A stretch of 64,000 nucleotides of DNA from Sesamum alatum (taxonomy: Eukaryota; Streptophyta; Magnoliopsida; Lamiales; Pedaliaceae): the NCBI GenBank assembly GCA_034509735.1, contig JACGWO010000001.1, forward strand, positions 29,267,966-29,331,965, written 5' to 3'. Both the position numbers and the translations under genes were made by a program. The number at the start of each line of letters is the position of its first letter. Positions within the stretch are counted from its first letter, which is position 1. Of the stretch, positions 24,101 through 37,897 are shown piece by piece. The notes beneath the pieces are model-generated. The model had not been told where the DNA came from. It made no database searches and saw only the letters and a program-made list of their open reading frames with translations.

Positions 24101-26570
24101 AGCTTATAGGATCTGACTAATTGTAATATTGCATAGTACGTTTTTCTTCTATTTTATGAATTTTACATTTATTGATTTTTTATAAAGAACTATTATTTAT
24201 GTTAAAGAAAAATTTCTATAATTTAATAAAAAATTAATTTGTTTACGGTAAATATTTATTAAAAAATTTAGGGCTAAGTAGTTTTTTCCTTGGGTCTTCT
24301 TTAATGCTCTTGTTCCATAGATTACTTCTTAATTCCATGGATTATTCTGTCATTTTATCGATCTCTTGGGAAATTTTAGCTCGGATCTGACTCGGTTAAA
24401 TCTGAACCAATCACATAGCAAGTGTAATACACTTGTTGTGTGATTGGTGTATAAGTACGGGAAAGTGACCAATCGCATAGCAAGTATATCCAACTTGCTT
24501 TACAATGCAAACCAAATGTATTGCAATTATAGTACTATTTTTATTTATATGGACCATAAGTTGGCTAAATTAATTTCTTTTATTTTATACTATTGATTAT
24601 TTTAATTACTGCCATTGTTTTTACATTTACAATGTAATATATTTATAAAAAATGCCTTTACGTAGAATATGAAATAATAAAATCTAAGTTAATGTTATTA
24701 TTTTGATACTTTTGTATGTTATTTGGATTAAATAATTATAATGTAAGAATTAATTTGCAAAATTTGTACAAAATAATTTTTTTATTGTGCTCAAGTTAGT
24801 AATAATTCAATTTCATAAGGTAATAAAAAGAAGGTGGTTAAAATTTACCTCAAATACATAAATATAAAACAAAATTTATTATTTATATCAGGATAAAGAT
24901 ATTCTCGTTTTTCTTTTTTTTTTTTTTTTGTGAATTTAACATTTAATTAACTCCAATTGTTTTTTTACATTTATAATGTATATTTATTAAAAATGCCAGA
25001 ATTTGAAATAAGGAGAAATTTGCTAATTTTGAAGTATATGTCCTACAATATTAATGCTCTAAATGTAATTTTACTGTGGTATGTTATTTGGATTACTGAT
25101 TATTTATAGGGAAATTTCTACAATTTAATAAAAAATGATTTATTTATTATGATTTGCATTTAATGTAAAGAACTAATTATTTATGTTCTACAATTTTTAA
25201 AGAATTAATTTACTTATTTATGCCATAAATTTCAAAAGAAACATAATTTTTCTAGCTTATAGGATCTGACTAATTGTAATATTGCATAGTACGTTTTTCT
25301 TCTATTTTATGAATTTTACATTTATTGATTTTTATAAAGAACTATTATTTATGTTAAAGAAAAATTTCTATAATTTAATAAAAAATTAATTTGTTTATGG
25401 TAAATATTTATTAAAAAATTTAGGGCTAAGTAGTTTTTTTCCTTGGGTCTTCTTTAATGCTCTTGTTCCATAGATTACTTCTTAATTCCATTATTCTGTC
25501 ATTTTATCGATCTCTTGGGAAATTTTAGCTCGGATCTGACTCGGTTAAATCTGAACCAATCACATAGCAAGTGTAATACACTTGTTGTGTGATTGGTGTA
25601 TAAGTACGGGAAAGTGACCAATCGCATAGCAAGTATATCCAACTTGCTTTACAATGCAAACCAAATGTATTGCAATTATAGTACTATTTTTATTTATATG
25701 GACCATAAGTTGGCTAAATTAATTTCTTTTATTTTATACTATTGATTATTTTAATTACTGCCATTGTTTTTACATTTACAATGTAATATATTTATAAAAA
25801 ATGCCTTTACGTAGAATATGAAATAATAAAATCTAAGTTAATGTTATTATTTTTGATACTTTTGTATGTTATTTGGATTAAATAATTATAATGTAAGAAT
25901 TAATTTGCAAAATTTGTACAAAATAATTTTTTTATTGTGCTCAAGTTAGTAATAATTCAATTTCATAAGGTAATAAAAAGAAGGTGGTTAAAATTTACCT
26001 CAAATACATAAATATAAAACAAAATTTATTATTTATATCAGGATAAAGATATTCTCGTTTTTCTTTTTTTTTTTTTTTTGTGAATTTATCATTTAATTAA
26101 CTCCAATTGTTTTTTTACATTTATAATGTATATTTATTAAAAATGCCAGAATTTGAAATAAGGAGAAATTTGCCAATTTTGAAGTATATGTCCCAACAAT
26201 ATTAATGCTCTAAATGTAATTTTACTGTGGTATGTTATTTGGATTACTGATTATTTATAGGGAAATTTCTACAATTTAATAAAAAATAATTTATTTATTA
26301 TGATTTGCATTTAATGTAAAGAACTAATTATTTATGTTCTACAATTTTTAAAGAATTAATTTACTTATTATGCCATAAATTTCAAAAGAAACATAATTTT
26401 TCTAGCTTATAGGATCTGACTAATTGTAATATTGCATAGTACGTTTTTCTTCTATTTTATGAATTTTACATTTATTGATTTTTATAAAGAACTATTATTT
26501 ATGTTAAAGAAAAATTTCTATAATTTAATAAAAAATTAATTTGTTTATGGTAAATATATATTAAAAAATT
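15171..26570 (+). repeat. Tandem array, ten copies of a unit of about 1,150 bp
   Basis: The marker ggctaagtag starts units at 15171, 16256, 17408, 18557, 19668, 20821, 21971, 23119, 24272 and 25424. The array ends at about 26570, where the marker is replaced by tacatctatc. Spacing is 1085, 1152, 1149, 1111, 1153, 1150, 1148, 1153, 1152 and about 1147. Units are nearly identical, differing mostly by single-base indels. Each consists of about 145 bp of non-AT-rich text (ending near gaaccaatc), then about 1 kb of AT-rich text matching the diverged zone to the left. Copy 1 is 62 bp short because it lacks the hairpin. Copy 5 is about 38 bp short (deletion near 19600). No coding capacity is seen. 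Confidence 0.95.
16390..16432 (+). repeat. 43-bp inverted repeat (hairpin), repeated in nine units
   Basis: The arms at 16390-16409 (accaatcacatagcaagtgt) and 16413-16432 (acacttgttgtgtgattggt) are reverse complements except at two positions. As RNA, both exceptions would be G-U wobble pairs, giving a 20-bp stem with a 3-nt loop. The same hairpin starts at 17542, 18691, 19802, 20955, 22104, 23254, 24405 and 25555. Copy 1 of the array lacks it. It lies within a 62-bp segment bounded by the near-direct repeat ccaatc(a/g)catagcaagt. It could be a small element remnant or a structured transcript part. No function can be assigned. Confidence 0.85.
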
Positions 26571-26634
26571 TACATCTATCGATTAGTTTTGGTATTTATG
26601 ACTCCTATTATATTTATAAATAAAAATAGGGATA
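26571..26634 (+). repeat. Diverged AT-rich repeat resumes
   Basis: The text tggtatttatgactcctattatatttataaata is shared with 11220-11260, 12330-12360 and 14580-14615 in the old zone. The array therefore ends by returning to unamplified AT repeat. Confidence 0.7.
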
Positions 26635-26925
26635 GTTTTACTTTTGGTCCCCTCAGTTAATCACTAAATTTTTTTGATATCCCATATTTTGACATCATTA
26701 AGTTTGGTCCCCAAATATTTTTAAAATGATCAAAGTTGGTTCTGACCGTTAGTTGACTGTCTAAATTAATGGAGAAACCTTTTTAGAGAAAAAAAAATAA
26801 AATTGTAGCAAATCACCATAAAGACAAAAAATTCACAGTCACTTTTGGTACTCCAGATTCCGACTCATCAATTTCGATCCCTAAATTTTTTGAAATGGTA
26901 AAAGTTAGTCCCTATAAATTTAAAA
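26635..26925. mobile_element. Insertion of a dispersed 'TTTGGTCCC' plant repeat (class unknown)
   Basis: This insert breaks the AT repeat. It contains acttttggtcccctcagtta near 26650, aagtttggtccccaaat near 26700, a gaccgttagttgactgt segment near 26745 and gatccctaaattttttgaaa near 26876. Such spaced 'TTTGGTCCC'/'GTTAGTTGAC' phrases are common in dispersed plant repeats and transposon ends. AT repeat text resumes near 26926 (aattaatttatttattatga). I could not define terminal inverted repeats or a target-site duplication, so the class is left open. Confidence 0.45.
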
Positions 26926-27712
26926 AAAATTAATTTATTTATTATGATTTGTGCAAAATGTTTATTGAAATATTTTAACATTAAATAATAATTCAATTTC
27001 AAAAGGTAACAAAAAGAGGTTAATATTGTAAAAATATTTTATTTATCAAATTTTTCTACTAATTGTAAAATATCACTATTAGTTTTGTGAATTTACATCT
27101 ACTGATACTAGTTATCTATTTGTGGTCAAAGTGTACAATAACTTGTGTTCAATTTTCCTACAAGTTATTCCAACTTGTATGATAAATTGTTATATTTTTA
27201 TATATATGGACCCATAAGATGGCAAAATTAATTTTTTTTTATTTTATATCTATTGATTACTTTTATTACTCTCATTGTTTTTACATTTACAATGTAATAT
27301 ATTTATAAAAAATACCTATACGTAGAATATGAAATAATAACAAAATTATTATCTAAGTTAATGTTATTATTTTAATACTTTTGTATGTTATTTGAATTAA
27401 ATAATTATAATGTAAGAATTATTATTTGTGTAGAAGCAAAATTTCTACAAATTAATTTATTTATTGTGCTCAACTTAATAATAATTCAATTTCAAAAGGT
27501 AATAAAAAGAAGGTGGTTAAAATTTACCTCAAATAATAATAAATATAATTTAAAGCAAAATTTATTATTTATATCAAAAGAAAGATATCCTAGGTTATAT
27601 GATCATTGTAAAAAATCACTAATATTGTATTTATAGTACTAAATAGTTTTTCTTTTATTTTTTGTGAATTACATTTAGCTAACTCCAATTATTTTTTTCA
27701 TATTTATAATGT
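26926..27712 (+). repeat. Diverged AT-rich repeat zone, right remnant
   Basis: The motifs of 9671-14952 resume: tttattgaaatatttt, ttcaatttcaaaaggtaa, aaagaaggtggttaaaattt and tttataatgta. The zone ends abruptly at about 27712, where the 333-bp satellite starts. A frame at 27385-27636 is the same chance reading as that at 12855-13055, which confirms that both are repeats rather than genes. Confidence 0.75.
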
Positions 27713-29399
27713 AAGACACTAATGCACTTTTATATTTGCCATATCGAGGGCTTGCAGAACCTTCATAATCAATCATACGTTCGGATACATGCCTAACAAC
27801 ACAATCGTAGGAAACACTTCGTGCTTTCAGTCCTTATCATTGAATGATAGATGACTCATTTTGGGCTATAAATATATTCGTATTGACTCTAATAATCAAT
27901 ATTAAAGCTACTCTTCGATTATATGACTAGGATTCCATGTTATTCAACATTAAAATGCACAAGGACTACATCTAGAATACTCTTTCGAGCCATGGACTCA
28001 TCTTTGTACCTTTGCGCAACAACAATATCCTTTAAACAAGTTTAGACAGTAATCCACTTTTATCTTTGCCATATCGAGGGTTGGAGAACCTTTATAATCA
28101 ATCGTACGTCCGGATACATGCCTAATACTCAATACAATCGTAGGAAACACCTTGTGCTTTCAGTCATTATTATTGACTGATAGATGACTCATTTTGGGCT
28201 ATAAATATATTCGTATTGACTCTAATAATCAATACTAAAGCCACTCTTCGATTGTATGATTAGGACTCCATGTTATTCAACATTAAATTGCACTACGACT
28301 ACATCTAGAACACTCTTTTGAGCCGTGGGAGTATCTTTGTACCTTTGCGCAAAGACAAACTACTTTAAACAAATTTAGACACTAATGTACTTTTATCTTT
28401 GCCATATCGAGGGCTTGGAGACCCTTCATAATCAATCGTACGTCGGATACATGCCTAATATTCAACACAATTGTAGGAAACAACTTGTGCTTTCAGTCCT
28501 TATCATTGAATGATAGATGACTCATTTTGGGCTATAAATATATTCGTATTGACTCTAATAATCAATATTAAAGCTGTTCTTCGATTATATGACTAGGACT
28601 CCATGTTATTCAACATTAAAATGCACTAGGACTGCATCTAGAACACTCTTTCGAGCTATGGACTCAGCTTTGCACCTTTACGCAACGACAAAATCCTTTA
28701 AACAAGTTTAGACACTAATGCACTTTTTTATCTTTACCATATCGCGGGTTGGAGAACCTTCATAATCAATCGTACGTCCGGATACATGCCTAATACTCAA
28801 TACAATCATAGGAAACACCTTGTGCTTTCAGTCCTTATCATTGACTGATAGATGACTCATTTTTGGCTATAAATATATTCGTATTGACTATAATAATCAA
28901 TATTAAAATCGCTCTTCGATTATATGACTAGGACTCCATCTTATTCAACATAAAAATACAGTAGGACTACATCTAGAACACTCTTTCGAGCCATGGACTC
29001 GGTTTTGTACCTTTGAACAACGACAAACTCCTTTAAATAAGTTTAGACACTAACGCACTTTTATCTTTGCCATATCGAGGGTTGGAGAACCTTCATAATC
29101 AATCGTACGTTCGGATACATGCCTAATACTCAATACAATCGTACGAAATACCTTGTGCTTTCAGTCCTTATCATTGACTGATAGACGACTCATTTTTGGC
29201 TATAAATATATTCGTATTAACGATAATAATCAATATTAAAGTTCTCTTCGATTATATGACTAGGACTCCATCTTATTCAACAAAAAAATGCTCTAGGACT
29301 ACATCTAGAACACTCTTTTGAGCTATGGACTAAGCTATGTACTTTTGCGCGAAGATAAACTCCTTTTAAAAAGTTTAGACACTAAAGCACTTTTACCTT

Positions 29400-32345
29400 T
29401 GCCATATCGAGGGCTTGGAGAACCTTCATAATCAATCGTACGTCCGGATACATGCCTAATACTCAACACAATTGTAGGAAATACCTTGTGCGTTCAGTCC
29501 TTATATTGACTGATAGATTACTCATTTATTGCTATAAATATATTCGTATTGACTCTAATAATCAATATTAAAGCCTTCTTCGATTAGTAGGACTCCATCT
29601 TATTCAACATAAAAATGCACTAGGACTACTTCTAGAACACTCTTTCGAGCCATGGACTCAGCTTTGCACCTTTGCGCAATGACAAACTCCTTTAATCAAG
29701 TTTAGACACCAATGCACTATTATGTTTGCCATATCGAGGGCTTGCAGAACCTTCATAATCAATCGTAGGAAACACCTTGTGCTTTCAGTCATTATCATTG
29801 AATGATAGATGACTCAGCTAAAATATATTTGTATTGACTCTAATAATCAATATTAAAGCTACTCTTCGATTATATGACTAGGACACCATGTTATTCAACA
29901 TTAAAATGCACTAGGACTACATCTAGAATACTCTTTCGAGCCATGGGCTCAGCTTTGTACATTTGCGCAACGACAAACTCGTTTAAACAAGTTTAGACAG
30001 TAATCTATTTTTATCGTTGCCATATCGAGGGTTGGAGAACCTTCATAATCAATCGTATGTCCGAATACATGCCTAATACTCAATACAATCGTAGGAAACA
30101 CATTGTGCTTTCAGTCATTATCATTAACTAATAGATAACTCATTTTGGGCTATAAATATATTCGTATTGACTATAATAATCAATACTAAAGCCACTCTTC
30201 GATTATATGATTAGGACTCCATGTTATTCAACATTAAAATGCACTACGACTACATCTAGAACACTCTTTGAGCCATGGACTCATCTTTGTACCTTTGCGC
30301 AAAGACAAACTCCTTTAAACAAATTTAGACACTAATGCATTTTTATCTTTGCCATATCGAGGGCTTGGAGAACCTTCATAATTAATCGTACGTCCGGATA
30401 CATGCCTAATACTCAATACAATTGTAGGAAACACATTGTGCTTTCAATCCTTATTATTGACTGATAAATGACTCATTTCTGGCTATAAATCTAGTTGTAT
30501 TGACTCTAATAATCTATATTAAAGCAACTCTTCGATTATATGACTAGGACTCAATCTTATTCAACATAAAAATACACTAGGACTACATCTAGAACACTCT
30601 TTCGAGCCATGGACTCAGCTTTGTACCTTTGCGCAACGACAAACTCCTTTAAACAAGTTTAGACACTAATGCACTTTTATCTTTGCCATATCGAGGGCTT
30701 GGAGAACCTTCATAATCAATCGTACGTCCGGATACATGCCTAATACTCAACACAATTGTAGGAAACACCTTGTGCATTCAGTCATTATATTGACTGATAG
30801 ATGACTCATTTATTGCTATAAATATATTCGTATTGACTTTAATAATCAACATTAAAGCCTTCTTCGATTAGTAGGACTCCATCTTATTCAACATAAAAAT
30901 GCACTCGGACTACATCTAGAACACTCTTTCGAGCCATCGACTCAGCTTTGTACCTTTGCGCGACGACAAACTCCTTTAAACAAGTTTAGACACTAATGGA
31001 CTTTTATCTTTGGCATATCGAGGGCTTGGAGAACCTTCATAATCAATCGTACGTCCGGATACATGGCTAATACTCAACACAATCGTAGGAAACACCTTGT
31101 GCTTTCAGTGCTTATCATTGACCGATAGATGAGTCATTTTTTGCTATAAATATATTCGTATTGACTCTAATAATCAATGTAAGGCCCTCTTCGAGATTAT
31201 ATGACTATGATTCCATCTTATTCAACATAAAAATGCACTAGGACTACATCTAGAACACTCTTTTGAGCCATAGACTTAGATTGTACCTTTGCACAGCGAC
31301 AAACTCCTTTAAACAAGTTTAGACTCTAAAGCACTTTTATCTTGTCATATCGAGGGCTTGGAGAACATTCATAATTAATCGTACGTCCAGATACATGCCT
31401 AATAGTCAACACAATCGTAGAAAACACCTTGTGCTTTCGGTCCTTATCATTGACTGATAAATGACTCATTTTCGTCTATAAATATATTCGTATTGACTCT
31501 AATAATCAATATTAAAACCACTCTTCCATTATATGACTAGGACTCCATCTTATTCAACATAAAAATGCACTAGGACTACATCTCGAACAGTCTTTCGAGT
31601 CATGGACTCAGATTTGTACCTTTGCGCAACGACAAACTCCTTCAAACAAGTTTAGACACTAAAGCACTTTTATCTTTGTCATATCGAGGGCTTGGACAAC
31701 TTTCATAATCAATCATACGTTCGGATACATGCCTAATACTCAACACAAATCGTATGAAACACCTTGTGCTTTCGGTCCTTATCCTTGACTGATAGATGAC
31801 TCATTTTTTGCTATAAATATATTCGTATTGACTGTAATAATCAATATTAAAGCCACTCTTCGATTATATGACTAGGACTCCATCTTATTCAACATAAAAA
31901 TGCACTAGGACTACATCTCGAACAGTCTTTCGAGCCATGGATTCAGCTTTGTACCTTTGCGCAACGACAAACTCCTTTAAACAAGTTTATACACTAAAGC
32001 ACTTTTATCTTCGCCATATCGAGGGCTTGGAGAACCTTCATAAACAATCGTACGTCCGGATACATGGCTAATACTCAACACAAGCGTAGGAAACACCTTG
32101 TGCTTTCAGTCCTTATCATTGACTGATAGATGACTCATTTTTTACTATAAATATATTCGTATTGACGATAATAATCAATATTAAAACCACGCTTCGATTA
32201 TATGACTACGACTCCATCTTATTCAACATAAAAGTGCACTAGGACTACATCTCGAACACTCTTTCGAGCCATGGACTCAGCTTTGTACCTTTGCCCAACG
32301 AGAAACTCCTTTAAAAAAGTTTAGACACTAAAGCACTTTTACCTT
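29400..32345 (+). repeat. Nine-monomer higher-order repeat, period about 2,945 bp
   Basis: Rare variants reappear about 2,945 bp downstream. The version with ttatattgactgatagatta is at about 29500 and 32446. A deleted form containing gactcagctaaaatatatt is at about 29811 and 32758. The version with cattaactgatagataactc is at about 30123 and 33067. This shows duplication of nine monomers as one block. Confidence 0.85.
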
Positions 32346-35300
32346 TGCCATATCGAGGGCTTGGAGAACCCTCATAATCAATCGTACGTCCGGATACATG
32401 CCTAATACTCAACACAATTGTAGGAAACACCTTGTGCGTTCAGTCCTTATATTGACTGATAGATTACTCATTTATTGCTATAAATATATTCGTATTGACT
32501 CTAATAATCAATATTAAAGCCTTCTTCGGTTAGTAGGACTCCATCTTATTCAACATAAAAATGCACTAGGACTACTTCTAGAACACTCTTTCGAACCATG
32601 GACTCAGCTTTGCACCTTTGCGCAATGACAAACTCCTTTAATTAAGTTTAGACACCAATGCACTATTATCTTTGCCATATCGAGGGCTTGCAGAACATTC
32701 ATAATCAATCGTAGGAAACACCTTGTGCTTTCAGTCATTATCATTGAATGATAGATGACTCAGCTAAAATATATTCGTATTGACTCTAATAATCAATATT
32801 AAAGCTACTCTTCGATTATATGACTAGGACACCATGTTATTCAACATTAAAATGCACTAGGACTACATCTAGAACACTCTTTCGAGCCATGGGCTCAGCT
32901 TTGTACATTTGCGCAACGACAAACTCGTTTAAACAAGTTTAGACAGTTATCTACTTTTTTCTTTGCCATATCGAGGGTTGGAGAACCTTCATAATCAATC
33001 GTATGTCCGAATACATGCCTAATACTCAATACAATCGTAGGAAACACGTTGTGCTTTCAGTCATTATCATTAACTGATAGATAACTCATTTTGGGCTATA
33101 AATATATTCGTATTGACTATAATATTCAATACTAAAGCCACTCTTCGATTATATGATTAGGACTCCATGTTATTCAACATTAAAATGCACTACGACTACA
33201 TCTAGAACACTCTTTTGCGCCATGGACTCATCTTTGTACCTTTGCGCAAAGACAAACTCCTTTAAACAAATTTAGACACTAATGCATTTTTATCTTTGCC
33301 ATATCGAGGGCTTGGAGAACCTTCATAATCAATCGTACGTCCGGATACATGCCTAATACTCAACACAATTGTAGGAAACACATTGTGCTTTCAATCCTTA
33401 TCATTGACCGATAGATGACTCATTTCTGGCTATAAATCTAGTTGTATTGACTCTAATAATCTATATTAAAGCAACTCTTCGATTATATGACTAGGACTCA
33501 ATCTTATTCAACATAAAAATACACTAGGACTACATCTAGAACACTCTTTCGAGCCATGGACTCAGCTTTGTACCTTTGCGCGACGACAAACTCCTTTAAA
33601 CAAGTTTAGACACTAATGCACTTTTATCTTTGTCATATCGAGGGCTTGGAGAACCTTCATAATCAATCGTACGTCTGGATACATGCCTAATACTCAACAC
33701 AATTGTATGAAACACCTTGTGCATTCAGTCATTATATTGACTGATAGATGACTCATTTATTGCTATAAATATATTCGTATTGACTTTAATAATCAATATT
33801 AAAGCCTTCTTCGATTAGTAGGACTCCATCTTATTCAACATAAAAATGCACTCGGACTACATCTAGAACACTCTTTCGAGCTATCGACTCAGCTTTGTAC
33901 CTTTGCGCGACGACAAACTCCTTTAAACAAGTTTAGACACTAATGCACTTTTATCTTTGCCATATCGAGGGCTTGGAGAACCTTCATAATCAATCGTACG
34001 TCCGGATACATGGCTAATACTCAACACAATCGTAGGAAACACCTTGTGCTTTCAGTGCTTATCATTGCACGATAGATGACTCATTTTTTGCTATAAATAT
34101 ATTCGTATTGACTCTAATAATCAATGTAAGGCCCTCTTCGAGATTATATGACTAGATTCCATCTTATTCAACATAAAAATGCACTAGGACTACATCTAGA
34201 ACACTCTTTTGAGCCATAGACTCAGATTGTACCTTTGCACAGCGACAAACTCTTTTAAACAAGTTTAGACACTAAAGCACTTTTATCTTTGTCATATCGA
34301 GGGCTTGGAGAACCTTCATAATCAGTCGTACATCCGGATACATGCCTAATACTCAACACAATTGCAGAAAACACCTTGTGCTTTCGGTCCTTATCATTGA
34401 CTGATAGATGACTCATTTTCGGTTATAAATATATTCGTATTGACTCTATTAATCAATATTAAAACCACTCATTGATTATATGACTAGGCTTCCATCTTAT
34501 TCAACATAAAAATGCACTAGGACTATATCTCGAACACTCTTTCGAGCCATGGACTCAGCTTTGTATCTTTGCGCAACGACAAACTCCTTTAAACAAGTTG
34601 AGAGACTAATGCACTTTTATCTTTGCCATATCGAGGGATAAAGAACCTTCATAATCAATTGTACGTCCGGATACATGCCTAATACTCAACACAATTGTAG
34701 GAAACACCTTGTGCATTCAGTCATTACATTGAATGATAGATGACTCATTTATTGCTATAAATATATTATTATTGACTTTAATAATCAATATTAAAGCATT
34801 CTTCGATTAGTAGGACTCTATCTTATTCAACATAAAAATGCACTAGGACTACATCTAGAACAGTCTTTCGAGCCATGGACTCAACTTTATAACTTTGCGC
34901 GACGACAAACTCCTTTAAACAAGTTTAGACACTAATGCACTTTTATCTTTGCCATATCGAAGGCTTGGAGAACCTTCATAATCAATCGTACGTCCGGCCA
35001 CATGGCTAATACTCAACACAATCGTAGGAAACACCTTGTGCTTTCAGTGCTTATCATTGACCGATAGATGACTCATTTTTTGCTATAAATATATTCGTAT
35101 TGACTCTAATAATCAATGTAAGGCCCTCTTCGAGATTATATGACTATGGTTCCATCTTATTCAACATAAAAATGCACTAGGACTACATCTAGAACACTCT
35201 TTTGAGTCATAGACTCAGATTGTACCTTGGCACAGCGACAAACTCCTTTAAACAAGTTCAGACACTAAAGCACTTTTATCTTTGTCATTTCGAGGGCTTG

Positions 35301-36276
35301 GAGAACCTTCATAATCAATCGTACGTCCGGATACATGCCTAATAGTCAACACAATCGTAGAAAACACCTTGTTCTTTCGGTCCTTATCATTGACTGATAG
35401 ATGACTCATTTTCGGCTATAAATATATTCGTATTGACTCTAATAATCAATATTAAAACCACTCTTCCATTATATGACTAGGACTCCATCTTATTCAACAT
35501 AAAACTGCATTAGGACCACATCTCGAACACTCTTTCGAGCCATGGACTCAGATTTGTACCTTTGCGCAACGACAAACAAGTTTAGACACTAAAGCACTTT
35601 TATCTTTGTCATATTGAGGGCTTGGAGAACTTTCATAATCAATCATACGTCCGGATACATGCCTAATACTCAACACAAATCGTATGAAACACCTTGTGGT
35701 TTCAATCCGTATCCTTGACTGATAGATGACTCATTTTTGGTTATAAATATATTCGTATTCACCCTAATAATCAATATTAAAGCCACTCTTCGATTATATG
35801 ACTAGGACTCCATCTTATTCAACATAAAAATGCACTAGGACTATATCTCGAACAGTCTTTCGAGCCATGGATTCAGCTTTGTACCTTTGCGCAACGACAA
35901 ACTCCTTTAAACAAGTTTATACACTAAAACACTTTTATCTTCGCCATATCGAGGGCTTGGAGAACCTTCATAATCATCGTACGTCCGGATACATGCCTAA
36001 GACTCAACACAAGCGTAGGAAACACCTTGTGCTTTCAGTCCTTATCATTGACTGATAGATGACTCATTTTTTACTATAAATATATTCGTATTGACTCTAA
36101 TAATCAATATTAAAACCACGCTTCGATTATATGACTACTATTCCATCTTATCCAACATAAAAGTGCACTAGGATTACATCTCGGACACTCTTTCGAGCCA
36201 TGGACTCATCTTTGTACCTTTGCCCAACGAGAAACTCCTTTAAAAAAGTTTAGACACTAAAGCACTTTTACCTTTG
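31345..36276 (+). repeat. Second higher-order duplication, offset about 3,930-3,943 bp
   Basis: Diagnostic variants recur at this offset. Examples are the cgtagaaaacacctt form at about 31418 and 35357, the aaatcgtatgaaacacc form at 31746 and 35684, and the caagcgtaggaaacacc form at 32081 and 36010. The block is about twelve monomers. Confidence 0.75.
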
Positions 36277-37897
36277 CCATATCGAGGGCTTGGAGAACCT
36301 TCATAATCAATCGTACGTCCGGATACATGCCTAATACTCAAAACAATTGTAGGAAACACCTTGGGCTTTCAGTCTTTATCATTGACAGATAGATAACTCA
36401 TTTTTGGTTATAAATATATTCGTATTGACTATAATAATCAATACTCAAGCCACTCTTCGATTGTATGATTAGGATTCCATCTTATTCAACATTAAAATGC
36501 ACTACGACTACATCTAGAACAATCTTTTGAGGCATGGACTCATCTTTGTACCTTTGCGCAAAGACAAACTTCTTTAAACAAATTTAGACACTATTGCACT
36601 TTAATCTTTGCCATATCGAGGGCTTGGAGATCCTTCATAATCAATCGTACATCCGGATACATGCCTAATTCTCAACACAATTGTACGAAACACCTTGTGC
36701 TTTCAGTCCTTATCATTGAATGATATATGACTCATTTAGGGCTATAAATATATTCGTATTGACTTTAATAATCAATATTAAAGCTACTTTTCGATTATAT
36801 GACTAGGACTTCATGTTATACAACATTAAAATGCACTAGGACTACATCTAGAACACTCATTCGAGCTATGGACTCAGCTTTGTACCTTTGCGCAACGATA
36901 AACTCCTTTAAACAAGTTTAGACACTAATGCACTTTTATATTTGCCATATCGCGGGTTGGAGAACCTTTATAATCAGTCGTACGTCCGGATACATGCCTA
37001 ATACTCAATACAATCGTAGGAAAAACGTTTTGCTTTCAGTCGTTATCATTGACTGATAGATGACTCATTCTGGGCTATAAATATATTCGTATTGAATCTA
37101 ATAATCAATATTAAAGCCACTCTTCGACTATATGATTAGGACTCCATGTTATTCAACATTAAAATGCACTACGACTATATCTAGAACACTCTTTAGAGCT
37201 ATGGACTCATTTTTGTACGTTTGCGCAAAAGACAAACTCCTTTAAACAAATTTAGACACTAATGCACTTTTATCTTTGCCATATCGAGGGCTTGGAGAAC
37301 CTTCATAAACAATCGTACGTCCGGATACATGCCTAATACTCAACACAATTGTAGGAAACACCTTGTGCTTTACGTCCTTATCATTGACTGATAGATGACT
37401 CATTTTTTGTTATAAATATATTCGTATTGACTCTAATAATCAATATTAAAGTCACTCTTCGATTATATGACTAGGACTCCATCTTATTCAACATAAAAAT
37501 GCACTAAGGCTACATCTAGAACACTCTTTCGAGCCATGGACTCAGCTTTGTGCCTTTGCGCAACGACAAACTCCTTTAAACTAGTTTAGACACTAATGCA
37601 CTTTTATCTTTGCCATATCGCGGGTTGGAGAACCTTCATAACCAGTCGTACGTCCGGATACATGCCTAATACTCAATACAATTACAGGAAACACCTTGTG
37701 CTTTCAGTTATTATCATTGACTGACAGATGCTCATTTTTGGCTATAAATATATTCGTATTGACTCTAATAATCAATATTAAAGCCACTCTTCGATTATAT
37801 GACTAGGACTCCATCTTATTCAACATAAAAATACACTAGGACTACATCTAGAACACTCTTTCGAGCCATGAACTCAACTTTGTACCTTTGAAAAACG

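Larger units (their letters stand above)
27713..37897 (+). repeat. Satellite array I, monomer about 333 bp, 31 monomers, forward
   Basis: Using the gccatatcgaggg core as marker, monomers occur near 27739, 28071, 28403, 28738, 29070, 29400, 29729, 30021, 30350, 30687, 31013 and so on to 37611. Monomer order is: gacactaatgcacttttatc, gccatatcgagggcttggag, a tcaatcgtacgtccggatac block, tgactgatagatgactcatt, a ctataaatatattcgtattg block, gattatatgactaggactcc, the ctctttcgagccatggactc motif, and cgacaaactcctttaaacaa. Spacing is mostly 328-336 bp, with short monomers near 29729 and 32675 lacking about 40 bp. The repeats carry no conserved reading frame. Confidence 0.97.

Noticed and set aside
26635..26925. 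A defined MITE with terminal inverted repeats
   Set aside because: The phrases are typical of dispersed plant repeats, but I could not find matching inverted ends or a flanking duplication.
35867..36055. Small ORFs within satellite monomers (for example 35867-36055, 47543-47737, 55082-55282, 60987-61241)
   Set aside because: They read the same monomer text in various frames and are interrupted in neighbouring monomers. There is no conserved start or frame.
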